From: Aquila chrysaetos chrysaetos
Lineage: Eukaryota > Chordata > Aves > Accipitriformes > Accipitridae
Length of the DNA: 64,000 bases
Reading direction: 5' to 3'
Assembly: GCF_900496995.4 (NCBI RefSeq)
Contig: NW_024470326.1
Location: forward strand, 682,001-746,000
Shown here: positions 32,040 to 44,486 of the stretch, piece by piece
How the letters are laid out: every line of letters begins with the position of its first letter
Numbering within the stretch: position 1 is the stretch's first letter
Notes under the pieces: model-generated
What the model saw: the letters and a program-made list of their open reading frames with translations, nothing else
What the model was told of the DNA's origin: nothing
The model's database searches: none
Program-made: the position numbers and the translations under genes

Positions 32040-33650
32040 AAGGTCACATGTAGATGTAACTTTGTCTCCGAGAGGAGAATTTTCTTTCAGGAAAGAAGTG
32101 TCTCTCCCTAGCTGAGGGAGGCAACATCAGTGATTGCTTCAGCCTGTTTCCCAGCAGGTTCCCCTGAGCCCCAGGGACACCAGGAGGGAGCCCAGAGGGG
32201 GCAGAGAAAGTGCTGCCTTGGGCTGGTCCTCTGCTGCTGAGCTGGGCTGGGCTCCTGGGGATGGAGGGAGCTCCTGGCAAGCAGGCAGCATTTCAGAGAG
32301 ACAGCTCTGCCCAGGAGCAGCTCCTCTGCAAAGCGCAGCAGGGCTGAGGGCACTGCCTGCAGGCACCGAGGGGAGAGGAGTGAGGCAGAGAGAGAGGTTA
32401 AAGGCAGTCTGGGGTGGGAGAGAGAGGAAGAGCTGACCTGGAGAAAAATCTTCACAGCCCTTCACAGGGTAAGTCTCTGGCTGCAGGGCAATGCAGCTGT
32501 GGTTCCTGGAATGACCTCCTAAAGCTGGCACAACCCACAGCCTATGGGATCTGTCAGGAGGACTCTCACAGTTTGTGCAGTGTAGAGAAAAAGGACGCGC
32601 TTTGGAGCAGAGGTTCCCTGCTGCACCCTCAGAGGGACAGGGCATGTCAGCTGCCTTCACCCGGGGATGGCTGCGGAGTGTGAAGCTGGGTGTGCAGCCA
32701 GGGGTGCCCAGGGCTGTCCTGCTGAGCAGGGTCCCTGCACCCCAGGGGGCTGTGTGCTGGGGCAGGGGCTCTGCCGCTGGTCAGGGTAAGTACTCAGCCT
32801 GCCTGGGGAGCTCCAACAGCAGAGTGGGGAGAAGCTGTGGGTGGAAAAAGCAACTTGCAGCAGGGCAGGGTCCTTCTGCTGACAAGAGGGTGCTGTGTGG
32901 ATCAGGGGCTGCTCACAGCTCCAGATCAGCCCCGGGGCATTTCCTGAGGGCCACTTTTCAAGGGGAAGCTCAAAGCAGGGATTGCTATAAACATAAGGAC
33001 CTTTCCTGAGTTTGTGTTTTCAGTTTTCTACTCTTGGGGAGTTTTCGGCAGAAATGGAAAAGGAGCTGTCATGGTTGAACAGCTCACTGAGACTCGGGAG
33101 CTGTAACTCTGAGGGATCAGTCAGTCTGATAGGAGCCTCCTGAAGTAGAGCACAGGGACTGAGAACAACTGCCTGGCTGTGCTGGTGCCTGGGAGGTGGC
33201 ATGCACAGCTGGGGAAGGGTAACTCTTTCCTGATTTCCCTGCTGCCTCTCCCTTTGCCTCTCTGAGACAGACCATCACTGCTTTTTTCCTTGGTTCTCCA
33301 CTTGTCTGTGTTACTGTTACCTTGTTTCTGCTGTCAGGCTCTCTGGGGATGGGAGTTTCAGCTGCAGAGACACACACTGGTCTTGTGGGTCCTCCCATGC
33401 AGCTGTGTCCATGGGAAGAAGTGTCCCAGCTTTCCTCTCATCTGAGGGGTTATGCTCAATGCTGTCTGTGGGGCTGGGGAAAGAGCTGATTCTCCCTTAC
33501 AGAGATGCCAGCACAGTAGGTCACTTGGCTGTCACCTCAGAGCGTCCTTCCAAGCTGTGAGCTGCCCTGCAGGATGCAAACCTGTCTCACAGCAGCTTTC
33601 TGTTATCGGAAAGCCCCATGGAGAAGCACAGAGATGCTATGACTGAGGAA
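32040..33650 (+). repeat. OR 5'-flank module, copy 1, with possible non-coding exons
   Basis: This lies 0.8 kb upstream of OR-1. Two sites look like splice donors (CAGGGTAAGTCTCTGG at about 32465 and CAGGGTAAGTACTCAG at about 32783). OR genes commonly have 5' non-coding exons, and a plausible acceptor precedes OR-1 (ACTTTGACAG, ending 34388). I infer that the module may hold such exons. It may also be plain non-coding sequence. Confidence 0.5.
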
Positions 33651-34412
33651 ATGCTCTTGGGTTGGTGAAATGAGCCCAGTGTGTCCTTGCCTAGAAGCAG
33701 GTGCTGAGACTTTGAGAAAGGGTGAGACATTTGGTGGTCTGCAGTGGATGTCTCTGCTCTCAGCAGTGTCTGGTGGCTTTTCAGGGTAAAATATGGGAGC
33801 GTGATCACCCTCCACCTCAGACAGGTGCAAGCACAGTGGAAGTGGGAACTAGACAGAAGGACAGAGCAGCTCCCCCTCTCTCTGCACTAAGCCACAGGCA
33901 ATCCTCCTGACTTGCCTGGCTCATGCTGTTCTCCCAGACTGCAGCAGAAATGCTGAAGGCTTCCGAGATCTAAGAAAGCTCCCCAGGGGCGATATAGGCA
34001 GCCGTAAAAAACCCTAGAACTCTAAAACTATTTTTACCTTCCTGGGTCCTTATCATTGGGAGTGCAGGTGCTGACAACCCCTTCTGCGTTAGGAGTGGAT
34101 TCAGCTGACAAAGTCAAACACCAGACTGGCCCCTGCCTGCACCCATCCCATGAACCCACTGCTGCAGAGCAGGGCTGACTTCTCAAGAGCCCATGGGCAG
34201 AGGCCCTGCTCTTCATTGCACGCTCGGCCAGCACCAAGCAGGGCTCCAGCCACAGGCCTGAAGGAAGTTCTCCTAAGAAAAGGAAAGGGTCTGTGTGTGT
34301 GAGAGTGGGAGGGTCTATGGGAAATGGCTTTGATATTGCTCAGAGAATAATGCCCTGACTCTTCCCTGTCTTTTTTCTACTTTGACAGCAGCCCCATTCC
34401 CAGAGGAAGAAA
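33651..34412 (+). other. OR-1 upstream region with splice acceptor
   Basis: This is duplicon sequence between the flank module and OR-1. A pyrimidine-rich tract followed by CAG at 34388 is a good 3' splice site 24 bases before the start codon. It is present in OR-3 as well (TTCTTTGACAG, about 47780) but reads GAAAG in OR-2. Confidence 0.5.
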
Positions 34413-35372
34413 ATGTCCAACGGCAGCTCCATCGCTGAGTTCCTCCTCCTGGCGTTTGCAGACACGCGGGAGCTGCAGCTCTTGCACTTCTGGCTCTTCC
34501 TGGGCATCTACCTGGCTGCCCTCCTGGCCAACGGCCTCATCATCACCGCCGTAGCCTGTGACCACCGCCTCCACACCCCCATGTACTTCTTCCTCCTCAA
34601 CCTCTCCCTGCTTGACCTGGGCTCCATCTCCACCACTGTCCCCAAAGCCATGGCCAACTCCCTCTGGGACACCAGGGCCATCTCCTACCCAGGATGTGCT
34701 GCCCAGGTCTTTCTGTTGTTCTTTTTGATCTCAGCAGAGTATTTTCTTCTCACTGTCATGGCCTATGACCGCTACGTTGCCATCTGCAAACCCCTGCACT
34801 ATGGGACCCTCCTGGGCAGCAGAGCTTGTGTCCACATGGCAGCAGCTGCCTGGGGCAGTGGGTTCCTCTATGCTGTGCTGCACACCTGCCAGTACATTTT
34901 CAGTACCCCTCTGCCAAGGCAATGCTGTGGACCAGTTCTTCTGCTGAAATCCCCCAGATCCTCAAGCTGTCCTGCTCAGATGCCTACCTCAGGGAAGTTG
35001 GGGTACTTGTAGTTTCTTTCTGTTTAGCTGTTGGGTGTTTTGTTTTCATTGTGCTGTCCTATGGGCAGATCTTCAGGGCTGTGCTGAGGGTCCCCTCTGA
35101 GCAGGGACAGGCACAAAGCCTTTTCCACCTGCCTCCCTCACCTGGCCGTGGTCTCCTTGTTTGTTAGCACTGCCATGATTGCCTACCTGAAGCCCCCCTC
35201 CATGTCCTCCCCATCCCTGGACCTGCTGGTGGCAGTTCTGTACTCAGTGGTGCCTCCAGCCGTGAACCCCCTCATCTATAGCATGAGAAACCATGAGATC
35301 AAGGATGTCCTGAGAAAACTAATCACTGGATGCTTTTTAGAAAGAAGCAGCTGTCTCTTGTCTTCTGCATAG
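34413..35372 (+). pseudogene. OR-1: OR14-like olfactory receptor pseudogene
   Basis: A class A GPCR of the odorant-receptor type, single coding exon. The start MSNGSS supplies an N-glycosylation site. TM2 has LHTPMYFFLLNLSLLDL, the TM3 end has MAYDRYVAICKPLHY, and the later part has KAFSTCLPHL and [14 protein letters not shown]. Compared with the two paralogues there are three extra single bases, near 34885, 34944 and 35109. Together they restore the frame at the C-terminus, but 225 bases are read out of frame. The length without them would be 957 nt (318 codons), normal for the family. The family call is from motif style and the avian expansion. Indels could be assembly errors. Confidence 0.88.
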
Positions 35373-36790
35373 TACTTATATCTCTTTGCAGACCAAACCT
35401 GTCTTTGCTGGTCTTTTTATGGTGAATTTTGGGTGTGGTTTTTATTTCTTCTATTTCACTTTCTTTTACTTATCTGAAAGATTTCCACAAAGAAATGTCT
35501 GTCTTCCTCTGGTTTCTAATTCACAGTCGATCCAGATTTTGTGTCCTGGAGGCTGTGCAAATGAGCTATGCCCTCTGTGTGTTTAAACAAAATAAAGGGC
35601 CCTGCAGTGACTTGTTCTTCTGAGATCCTTCCTCCAAGACCTTCTCTGCAGCTGCAGGGAGCAGTGCCTGTGTGCAGAGGGGAAGAAGAAAAGAGTCCCG
35701 GCACAGCAGCAGTGCCAGGGAGCACCAGCGCTTGGTCTTTCCCCAGCTGCTCTCTTCCCACTTGCCATGCTTTCCTTCTGAACCCTTTGGTTGGTGGAAG
35801 CCTGAGTGCTCTTCAAGCTGTTGTGGCAGGCCTGTGGCCGCAGGCAAGGACGGGCAAGTGGGCACTTGTGTGACAGAGCTGGCCTCCATTGCAGCATTTC
35901 CATCATACAAGGGGATCTCCCCATGCCTTGTGCCACAGATGCCCCCCAGCCCTGGGGCTCAGCCCTCTCCACCCCCGAGGAGCTGCTGTGCCCTTCAGAG
36001 GGTCTGGGGCTGTGGGGTGAGTGCCCAGAGCTCTGCAGCACCCTGTGGTGGGCACTGGTGTGGGGCCATGCCAGACTGGGCTGTGCTGGGGAGAGGGCAG
36101 GGGAGGTGCAGAGAGGTAAGGGAAGTGGGAGGAGTTTAGGGGGAGCTGGTCTGGGCTGGAAAGCACCCAGGAGAGAACAGTATCAGTGTAGAGCTTGCAG
36201 TGTGTGACCATGCAAAGCAAGGGCTCACACCAGGGGTTTGTGGTGCAGAGGCAGGGCTTGCGGCAAGCATGGAAGACACGCAGGTGCAGAGCACAGAAGA
36301 GGCCGGTCAGTGCCCTTGTGGTGTGGTCAGAGAGGGAAGGTGGCTCAGGGGTCTTCATCACTCCCAACATCTCTTTTTGGCCATGTCCAGCACTTGCCAG
36401 TTATTCCAGGTTTACAGGTAAGTTTGGCTGTGAGGCCACCTCCACCTTCCTGCTGGGCCAAGGGTTGGTGTGGGGGAACGGACAGCCCTGCCCAGCCTCT
36501 CTCCTTCCCCAGACCCTGGCAGACCCTGGCACAGAGCTGTCTGCAAAGCCCCACCTGGGACAAGGCTGGGGCAGGGCAGGGGTCAGGTGCTGGGGCAGCT
36601 GCAAGAGTAGGAGTGTCATGGCAGAACTGTGATCTGAAGGCTGCCACTGGGATCACAAATGGGGAGAACTTTCCCACCCCTGATTCTCCCCTCCCCCATG
36701 CTGTGCCTGCACAGTGGGGCTGTAGGGACCCGTGCATGGGCAGTGGGGCTGGGCCAGCACAGGGACAGAAGCAGCTGCCAGGAGCTTTCA
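35373..36790 (+). other. OR-1 3' region
   Basis: This is non-coding duplicon downstream of OR-1 with AATAAA at 35591-35596, conserved in all three copies. Many overlapping open frames on both strands appear because the region is GC-rich. They are not consistent between copies and I do not call them genes. Confidence 0.6.
35591..35596 (+). terminator. Poly(A) signal of OR-1
   Basis: AATAAA about 220 bases after the stop, conserved at 43309-43304 (minus) and 48994-48999. Confidence 0.55.
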
Positions 36791-39200
36791 GCAAGGACAG
36801 GTACAAAGCGGGAATTTCTACATATTGCCTTTGTTGTGGAGGTATGTGTGTAGGAAAAGAAAAGCTCACCTGGAGATGCTGGTTGCAAGGGAATTCAGAA
36901 GCAAACAGAAGAGCTTTGGTCACTTCTGAGAGACCAAGGCTGAACAAGGAAAATGCAGGGCTGCTGCTGAATGGGCAAGGTGATTTAATAACAGCAGACA
37001 CAGCTGGGGCTGAAGGAATGAATGCCTGCTGTGCCTGAGTCTTTACTGAAATGGTCTCCAGGTCCTGTGCTCAGGGAAAGGCTTCAAGGAAGAGGAGAGC
37101 ATGCACTGGCAGGAAAGTCAGGAAATCCCGCAAGGACTGATGCCAGTTTCTGTCCCTGCAGGGGACTAACCCTGGCAACGACACAGGCGGGGGGCTGCCT
37201 GGCTGGGAGGAGGCGTTTTGGAAAGGTCTTGGTGGAAAGCAAGATGGACAGGACACAGCCGTGTGCCCTGGCACAAGGAAGGACAGGATCACCCTGCGCT
37301 ATATGACCAGGAGCACGGCCAGGCGATTGAGGGAAGGGATTATGCAGAACACTGTGTACAGATTTCAGATCCCAATATAGGAAAGGTGTTGTCAAGCTGG
37401 AGCCAGTTTAGCAAAGGGCCCCCATAATGGTCCGAGGCAGGAACACTTTACCTGTGAGGAGAGGCTGAGGGAGCTGGGCTTGTCCAGCCTGGAGAAAGGA
37501 AGATCTTGGGCAAAACATGTAGCAGCATTGCAGTGTTCCCAGGAAGACTGAGTCAGGCTCGTGTCCATGGTACAAGACACAAGGACAAGAGGCAGTGGGC
37601 TGAAACAAGGGGGTTAGTGTACATATAGAGAAAAACGTTTCCAGCATGAGGATAGCCAAATGCTGGAAGCTGTTTCCCAGGGAGTTTGTGCAGGCTCTAT
37701 CCCAGAAAGTGACCTAAGGCGTCTTTGGATAAAGCCCTGAGTAATCTGGTCTGGCCCTGCTTTGAGCAGCAGGTTTTTTCCAGAAACCTCCTGAGGTCCC
37801 TTCCAGCCTGAAAGATGCTGTCCTTCCTTCCCCTTCATGCTTTCAAATTCGGCAAGAGCTCTCAGGGTCTCCCTGACCACAGAAAAAATTCACATCAGGT
37901 GCAGGGATGATTTATATGTGCCCCGATACATACAGCCCCGACCATATCAAGAATCCATCAATATGAGTTTTTGAGATTTCCCCAGGTGTATCAGTATCTA
38001 TTAAAAAAAAAAAAGCATTGACCTTCCCAAACATAAATATATGCAACACAGCAGTCCACATCTATGGTAGCAGACTTGAAGTAGTGGAAGGGGTAGCAGG
38101 GCATCCTGCTGAAGTGAAATAAATTAAATTTCGATTTTGAGGTGGCAGAAGGAGGACATGTATTTCAGGGCTGGCATACAGAGAGAAATAGAAGATTCAA
38201 GCAAGTGTGGGGCTGTAATAGCTTGGGTGCGAGAGGAGCATGATGAGGGTATTGGAAGAAGGCAAGCAGGTTGTGGGGAACTCACAGGCCTTGACCAATC
38301 CTTGCTTAACCACAGCTCTGTGTTTGAAGCAACAGCCAGTAAGGACAAGAGGGCATCAGTATGGCTTGGCAGATCCCAGGGTCCGAGTGTGGTGGGGTAA
38401 AAGGGGACGTAGCTAAAGTCTGCCGGGAAACCAGCACAGGCATAGGACAGGTGTAGGACAGCCTGCAATGGGGATGACTGAGAGCATTGCAGCAGGTGAG
38501 ACCACCACCAGCCAACACAACTGAGATCCTTATCCTCTCCACCCTGGCTGCTGTCTCTTCCACTGAGTCCCATGAGCAGACACCAGGTTCTTATAGTCCC
38601 AGGGCGTTGCTGCCTCCTCACCCACCCTCTGTCGATCCTGTCCTGCACTTGGCATTGCATACCCCCACATCCCACTGCTCCCCAGAAGAGTTGCGAGCAT
38701 CCCGTGAGGGTAACGGGTCTCCTCTCCCAGAGGATGGGGGTCAGGGCTTGGCTGTCCTGCTTGGTGAAACACATCAAGGGTTTTCACAACCACACTCTAC
38801 ATTTGATTTTTCCACCTCTAAGCAGTGCCTCTGACTTCCTGCTTCACCAGCCCCCAGCGACGGTCCCTTTTCTGGTCATTCCCTCCATGGCCTTTTCAGG
38901 GATGGCCCTCACTGGAGCCCACTAACACCCTCGGAAACTTGGAGGCTTGCTGCTGACTTTGAAGCCTCTAGGGGCTTCTTCAGTCTTTCAGGATCTGCAG
39001 TTCAGGAAGTCAGCACCAGAGGGCTCATTAACATGCAAAACACCCTAACAAGTCCAGTCAGCTGTGCATCATTTTCCTTTAAGTCTTCAATTCTGATGTG
39101 GTTAATTAGAGCAGTTTCAGGAGTGTAATCAACGTGAAGTGATATGAACACTAAACACCAAAAGAAAGGGTTTATTTTTCTCAAAGTTATTTTTCTGCTT
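36791..39200 (+). repeat. Downstream part of the directly repeated OR block, copy 1
   Basis: Similar to 50190-52600 in the same orientation and more weakly to 24580-27360. The left end begins where the inverted-arm similarity stops. No gene is recognised. Frames such as 38124-38777 are not conserved in length between copies. Confidence 0.75.
37300..37830 (+). mobile_element. CR1 3' fragment in the duplicon
   Basis: Contains GAGAGGCTGAGGGAGCTGGG and the following CR1 3' blocks (CCAGCCTGGAGAAAGG, AGGTCCCTTCCAGCC). The same piece is in the other block at 50700-51230, so it predates the duplication. Confidence 0.7.
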
Positions 39201-40764
39201 ATACCTGAATTGATATTATCAGTCTCTAATTGATATTGATCCTGTGCATCTCCTAATGCAGTCTGGATAGATGTGAAAATCCAGAGCCTTCATGTTCCAC
39301 AACCCATGGTCAGTTTTCATCCCTATCCCCCAACCTACCATGTCTCTCATCAGCCACCTGGGACTTGGAGCAGCCCTGTTCCAATCTGAGCTTTCACCAC
39401 TGAAGGCTGTAGCTGCATGTTTCAGCCTGTTGGCACCAATTCCCAGCTGTTTTACTTAGGAGACTGAGAGGCACACAGACACAGAAGGGTGCTTCTTAAT
39501 TGCCAACAAGCAAAAACAAAGGCAGGCATAGTTCAGTAAAAAATAGAAGACATTCCTCAGCTAGGTATTAAGTCCACATTACATCCACTGAAACCTGCTT
39601 CCTACAGTGGATAACCTTAGGCCAAGAGAAAACACATTTTTGGTTTAGTCACAGATGCCAGGACCTCCCCAAAAGTTCCCTGTCCTTGACTTTGTTTGTT
39701 TGTCCATACTCGCTCTTTTGCAGACAGCGTGTCACACACTGAAGTCACGAGCTCCCTCAACTCACAGAGGGGAGCAAAGAGACAAAGGGAAGGAAATGCT
39801 CCCTTCTGAACAGCCAAATCTGCACCAACCAACCCCAACATATCTGGGTTACAGGAACGTCTTCAAGCAGACGCTACATCATCTAGACACACTTGGTTTT
39901 CATTCGCTGCTTGGAAAATTACAGGTGACTCCCTTGTAGGTGAAGGCAGGGATGAGAGCGAATCACCTCTCACACTAGACACCTTGGGTGCAATTGCCCA
40001 GGCTTCCCTTGCTAGTCAAGGGAGAGAAATCACTTGTCTCAGCCAAGAGGCTTTGATGCACCCTGCCTGTCCACCAGCTCACGCTCCAGATATTCTGCCA
40101 TCGGTCCTGCCTCACATTTCTCTGTTCCGCGTGAGGTCTTCAGCTACCTACAGGGTATCTTAGAGGCAGTGGCCACCCCCGTGTGGGCAACTGCATCAAC
40201 CCGTGAGTGGAGATGATAGGTATATGTTGAAACATATGCAGAAAAGAGCTGAGGGTAATAATTGTGTAAGAAGTCTTCATTTTCAGAGTTTTGAGGGTTT
40301 TCTATGGTTGTTTTCTCTATTGGCCATTGACATGGAACAGCAAGCTGCTTACCCTTTCTCTCCCTCTACGTAAATCTAGATTTATACAGTCATTTCTAAA
40401 ATGCATTTCCTATGAACATGTTGAAAGGCGAAACTTTTCTCAGGACAAGTTTATATTAAAACATTTGACATCTGCATTTCATATCTAAACAGCTGAGAGC
40501 AATGGAGGTTGGATAGGTTGGATAGAGCCCACTATTATTTCTTTGCTATCAAGCAATGTCCAAAACTGGCAGCACTTCCCACCTATCATCCCTTTTTTGA
40601 GGTGGCCAAATCTTTATGGGCTATACAATGGCATAACTTCGTGGCCCTCCAAGTGCCAGACCCCAGCCGATACACCACAGAGGCCCAGAGCACAGCTCAT
40701 GAAAGGAAACGCCATTCCTATCTGATAACGTGATAAACTTCTCCAATGAAATGGCTGCCTTGGT
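39201..40764. other. Spacer of the inverted duplication, left part
   Basis: Mostly unique sequence. A short piece at 39830-39900 is similar to 28070-28140. I see no coding frame, RNA gene or element end that I can support. Confidence 0.5.
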
Positions 40765-40985
40765 AGATGAGTAAGGCTTTTGACACTGTCTCCCATAAAA
40801 TCCTCATAGAGAAGCTGCTGAAGCACAGGCTGGATGAACAGACAGTGAGGTGGATTGAAAACTGGCTGAGTGGCCGGGCGCACAGAATGGTGATCAGTGG
40901 CACGAGGTCTCCCTGGAGGCAGGTCACCAGTGGTGCACTGCAGGGGTCAATACTGTGTCCAGTCCTGTCCCTTCAAACCTCAACT
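40765..40985 (+). mobile_element. Isolated CR1 RT fragment
   Basis: One frame encodes an RT block (KAFDTVSHKILIEKLLKH, then SPWRQVTSGALQGSILCPVL), close in style to the CR1 RT at 53500-53750. Both ends are abrupt and the catalytic Ala-Asp-Asp is not included. Confidence 0.85.
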
Positions 40986-42139
40986 CTACTGTAGTTTTGT
41001 GGTCCTGTGATACCCTTTCAGGAAAATCAGTGCTGCCGGGCACCTCTCTGAGGTGTCAGTGCCCGTGAATCAGAAGGCATTCTCCATCTCCTAGGCATGC
41101 ACACAACATGGAAAAAAAAAATCTCTTTCATCCCTGACTTGCAGAAGAGGGGTCTTGCTTCCTGACATCTTCCCAGGACACACCTCCTCCTCTTCCCCAT
41201 CCACAGACATCCACTGCTTTCCATTTCTGGCCTCAGAGAGGGTTTCAGGATTTGCTAAAGCCATCGGCCACCTCCTTGTTTCTCACTGACATCCCTCGAC
41301 CCTCTCTCTGAGCCCTACACACGGCCAATCAATGAGTGCTGCTCAGAGCTGCTCGCTCTTCAGAAGAGGCCTTGAGATTCCTGCATATTCCTGGTGCTTA
41401 TTAACGATCTTCCTGACTCCCTCCAGAGCTCATGGCAAACATAGTTGTCTACAACAGGGCCTTTATGACCATCTTTTATGAAATCATTGTCTTTTTAAGA
41501 TCTCTGCAGAAAGAGTAGCTACAGAAAAACACCTAATACAGAAAAACAGAGGCTGAATGAAGTGCCTGGAAGAACCAAGTGAGCAACACCCAAGGCTGCG
41601 GCTTCCTGGCAAGGAGTCTTTCCTGTTTGTCACCTTTTCTCGTGAAAGAAACAGGAAAACTGTCCATCCCATGGAGCTCTGCAGAAGGAAGTTGGAGCTG
41701 TACGTTGTGTGAGTGGATACAAGCAGGATCAGCAGGTAGAAAGGACTTTGGTAGGGAAGGCTTTACGAGGGAGCACCCTGACTTCACCCAGATAAAAAAG
41801 AGACCAAGTCAGTGTGCTGACATGATGGTTAGAAGTGTTCCAGGATAAAAGAGTGTGGATGAGAGCAGGTGGGAGAGATTTGGTTTGCAGAGGTTTGAGG
41901 TAGCACTTTCGGTGTCTGAGCAGCCTGAGGTTTGGAGCCAGGGGAAAATACAGAAGCTCTCAAGGACCTTTTGGAATTAGTGGAACTATCACTACTAGCA
42001 CTAACAGGACAGTGCTGAAAGGGAACTCCTTAGTATTCTCGATGATGAACTAGAGCTTTTTAATTTTCTTGCTACTTGAGAAAATAGCTATGAGTTCTCA
42101 GTGATGAGCCTCTGGTATGCAATTCTGAGAACAAGTGTC
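40986..42139 (-). other. Spacer of the inverted duplication, right part
   Basis: Positions 41320-41790 match 25730-26170 in inverse orientation (for example CCCTCCAGAGCTCATG at 41420). Otherwise nothing is recognised. Confidence 0.5.
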
Positions 42140-43303
42140 CATGATGGCACCTCCTGGCAGCTGCTTCATGGCCCCTGTCAGCGCCCTGTCCCTGTGCTGG
42201 CCCAGCCCCACTGACCATACACGGTCCCACAGCCCCACTCTGCAGGCACAGCACGGGAAAGGGGAGAGTCGGGGTGGGGAAACTTCCCCCATTTGTGATT
42301 TATGACCCTCCTACATTTGCAGCTGCCCCAGCACCCGACCCCCGCCCTGCCCCAGCCTTGTCCCATGTGGAGCTTTGCAGACAGCTCTGCGCCAGGGTCT
42401 GGGGAAGAAGCAAGGCTGGGCAGGGCTGTCCGTTCCCCCACACCAGCCCTTGGCCCAGCAGGAAGGTGGAGGTGGCCTCACAGCCAAACTTACCTGTAAA
42501 CCTGGAATAACTGGCAAGTGCTGGACATGGCCAACAAGAGAAGTTGGGAGTGATGAAGACCCCGAGCCACCTTCCCTGTCTGACCACACCGCAAGGGCAC
42601 CGACCGGCCTCTTCTGTGCTCTGCACCTGCGTGTCTTCCATGCTTGCCACAAGCCCTGCCTCTGCACCACAAACCCCCGGTGTGAGTCCTTGCTCTGCAT
42701 GGTCACACACTGCAAGCTACACACTGATATTTTTCTCTCCTGGGCGCTTTCCAGCCCAGACCAGCTCCCCCTAAACTCTTCCCACTTCCCCTGACCTCTC
42801 TCCACGTTCCCTGCCCTCTCCCCAGCACAGCCCAGTCTGGCATGGCCCCACACCAGTGCCCACCACAGGGTGCGGCAGAGCTCTGGGCACTCACCCCACA
42901 GCCCCAGACCCTCTGAAGGGCACACCAGCTCCTCGGGGGCGGAGAGTGGTGAGCCCCAGGGCTGGGGGGCATCTGTGGCACAAGGCATGGGGAGATCCAC
43001 TTGTATGATGGAAATGCTGCAATGGAAGCCAGCTCTGTCACACAAGTGCCCACTGCCCGTCCTTGCCTGCGGCCACAGGCCTGCCACACAGCAGGACTGT
43101 GTTCCACCAACCAAAGGGTTCAGAAGGAAAGCATGCAAGTGGGAAGAGAGCAGCTGGGGAAAGACCAAGCGCTGGTGCTCCCTGGCACTGCCGCTGTGCC
43201 GGGACTCTTTTCTTCTTCCCCTCTGCACACAGGCACTGCTCCCTGCAGCTGCAGAGAAGGTCTTGGAGGAAGGATCTCAGAAGAACAAGTCACTGCAGGG
43301 CCC

Positions 43304-43309
43304 TTTATT
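43304..43309 (-). terminator. Poly(A) signal of OR-2
   Basis: AATAAA on the minus strand, in the same context as in the other two copies. Confidence 0.55.
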
Positions 43310-43528
43310 TTGTTTAAACACACAGAGGGCATAGCTCATTTGCACAGCCTCCAGGACACAAAATCTGGATCGACTGTGAATTAGAAACCAGAGGAAGACA
43401 GACATTTCTTTGTGGAAATCTTTCAGATAAGTAAAAGAAAGTGAAATAGAAGAAATAAAAACCACACCCAAAATTCACCATAAAAAGACCAGCAGAAGAC
43501 AGGTTTGGTCTGCAAAGAGATATAAGTA

Positions 43529-44486
43529 CTATGCAGAAGACAAGAGGCAGTTTATTCCTACTGAAAAGCATCCAGTGATTAGTTTTTTCAGGGCATCCTT
43601 GATCTCATGGTTTCTCATGCTGTAGATGAGGGGGTTCAAGGCTGGAGGCACCACCGAGTACAGAACTGCCACCAGCAGGTCCAGGGATGGGGAGGACGAT
43701 GGAGGGGGGCTTCAGGTAGGCAAAAGTGCCAGTGCTTATAAACAAGGAGACCACAGCCAGGTGAGGGAGGCAGGTGGAAAAGGCTTTGTGCCGTCCCTGC
43801 TCAGAGGGGACCCTCAGCACAGCCCTGAAGATCTGCCCATAGGACAGCACAATGAAAACAAAACACCCAACAGCTAAAAAGAAAGAAACTACAAGTACCC
43901 CAACTTCCCTGAGGTAGGCATCTGAGCAGGAGAGCTTGAGGATCTGGGGGATTTCACAGAAGAACTGGTCCACAGCATTGCCTTGGCAGAGGGGTACTGA
44001 AAATGTACTGGCAGTGTGCAGCACAGCATAGAGGAACCCACTGCCCCAGGCAGCTGCTGCCATGTGGACACAAGCTCTGCTGCCCAGGAGGGTCCCATAG
44101 TGCAGGGGTTTGCAGATGGCAACGTAGCGGTCATAGGCCATGACAGTGAGAAGAAAATACTCTGCTGAGATCAAAAAGAATAACAGAAAGACCTGGGCAG
44201 CACATCCTGGGTAGGTGATGGCCCTGGTGTCCCAGAGGGAGTTGGCCATGGCTTTGGGGACAGTGGTGGAGATGGAGCCCAGGTCAAGCAGGGAGAGGTT
44301 GAGGAGGAAGAAGTACATGGGGGTGTGGAGGCGGTGGTCACAGGCTACGGCGGTGATGATGAGGCCGTTGGCCAGGAGGGCAGCCAGGTAGATGCCCAGG
44401 AAGAGCCAGAAGTGCAAGAGCTGCAGCTCCCGCGTGTCTGCAAACGCCAGGAGGAGGAACTCAGCGATGGAGCTGCCGTTGGACAT
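43529..44486 (-). pseudogene. OR-2: OR14-like olfactory receptor pseudogene
   Basis: The best preserved of the three. The frame is intact from MSNGSSIAEF through TM6, including MAYDRYVAICKPLHY and KAFSTCLPHL. One extra base near 43697 then shifts the frame before TM7, so translation would end early at about 43605 and lose NPLIY and the cytoplasmic tail. I chose the start at 44486 because it aligns with the other copies, although an in-frame ATG exists 30 bases upstream. A single-base change separates it from a full 318-codon receptor, so an assembly error should be excluded before calling it dead. Confidence 0.88.

Larger units (their letters stand above)
31150..36790 (+). repeat. Left arm of the OR inverted duplication
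   Basis: The arm is similar over its whole length to the reverse complement of 42140-47720. Paired positions sum to about 78,900 (for example 34413 with 44486, and 36421 with 42480). It contains the OR flank module, pseudogene OR-1 and 1.4 kb of downstream sequence. Small indels are frequent between the arms. Confidence 0.88.

Noticed and set aside
36238-37038. 266-codon plus-strand frame and a 218-codon minus-strand frame downstream of OR-1
   Set aside because: They overlap each other and are not kept at the same length in the paralogous blocks. They contain no family motifs.
42311-43228. 305-codon minus-strand frame downstream of OR-2
   Set aside because: The mirror position in the left arm has several shorter frames, so it is not conserved. 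It reads as GC-rich non-coding sequence.
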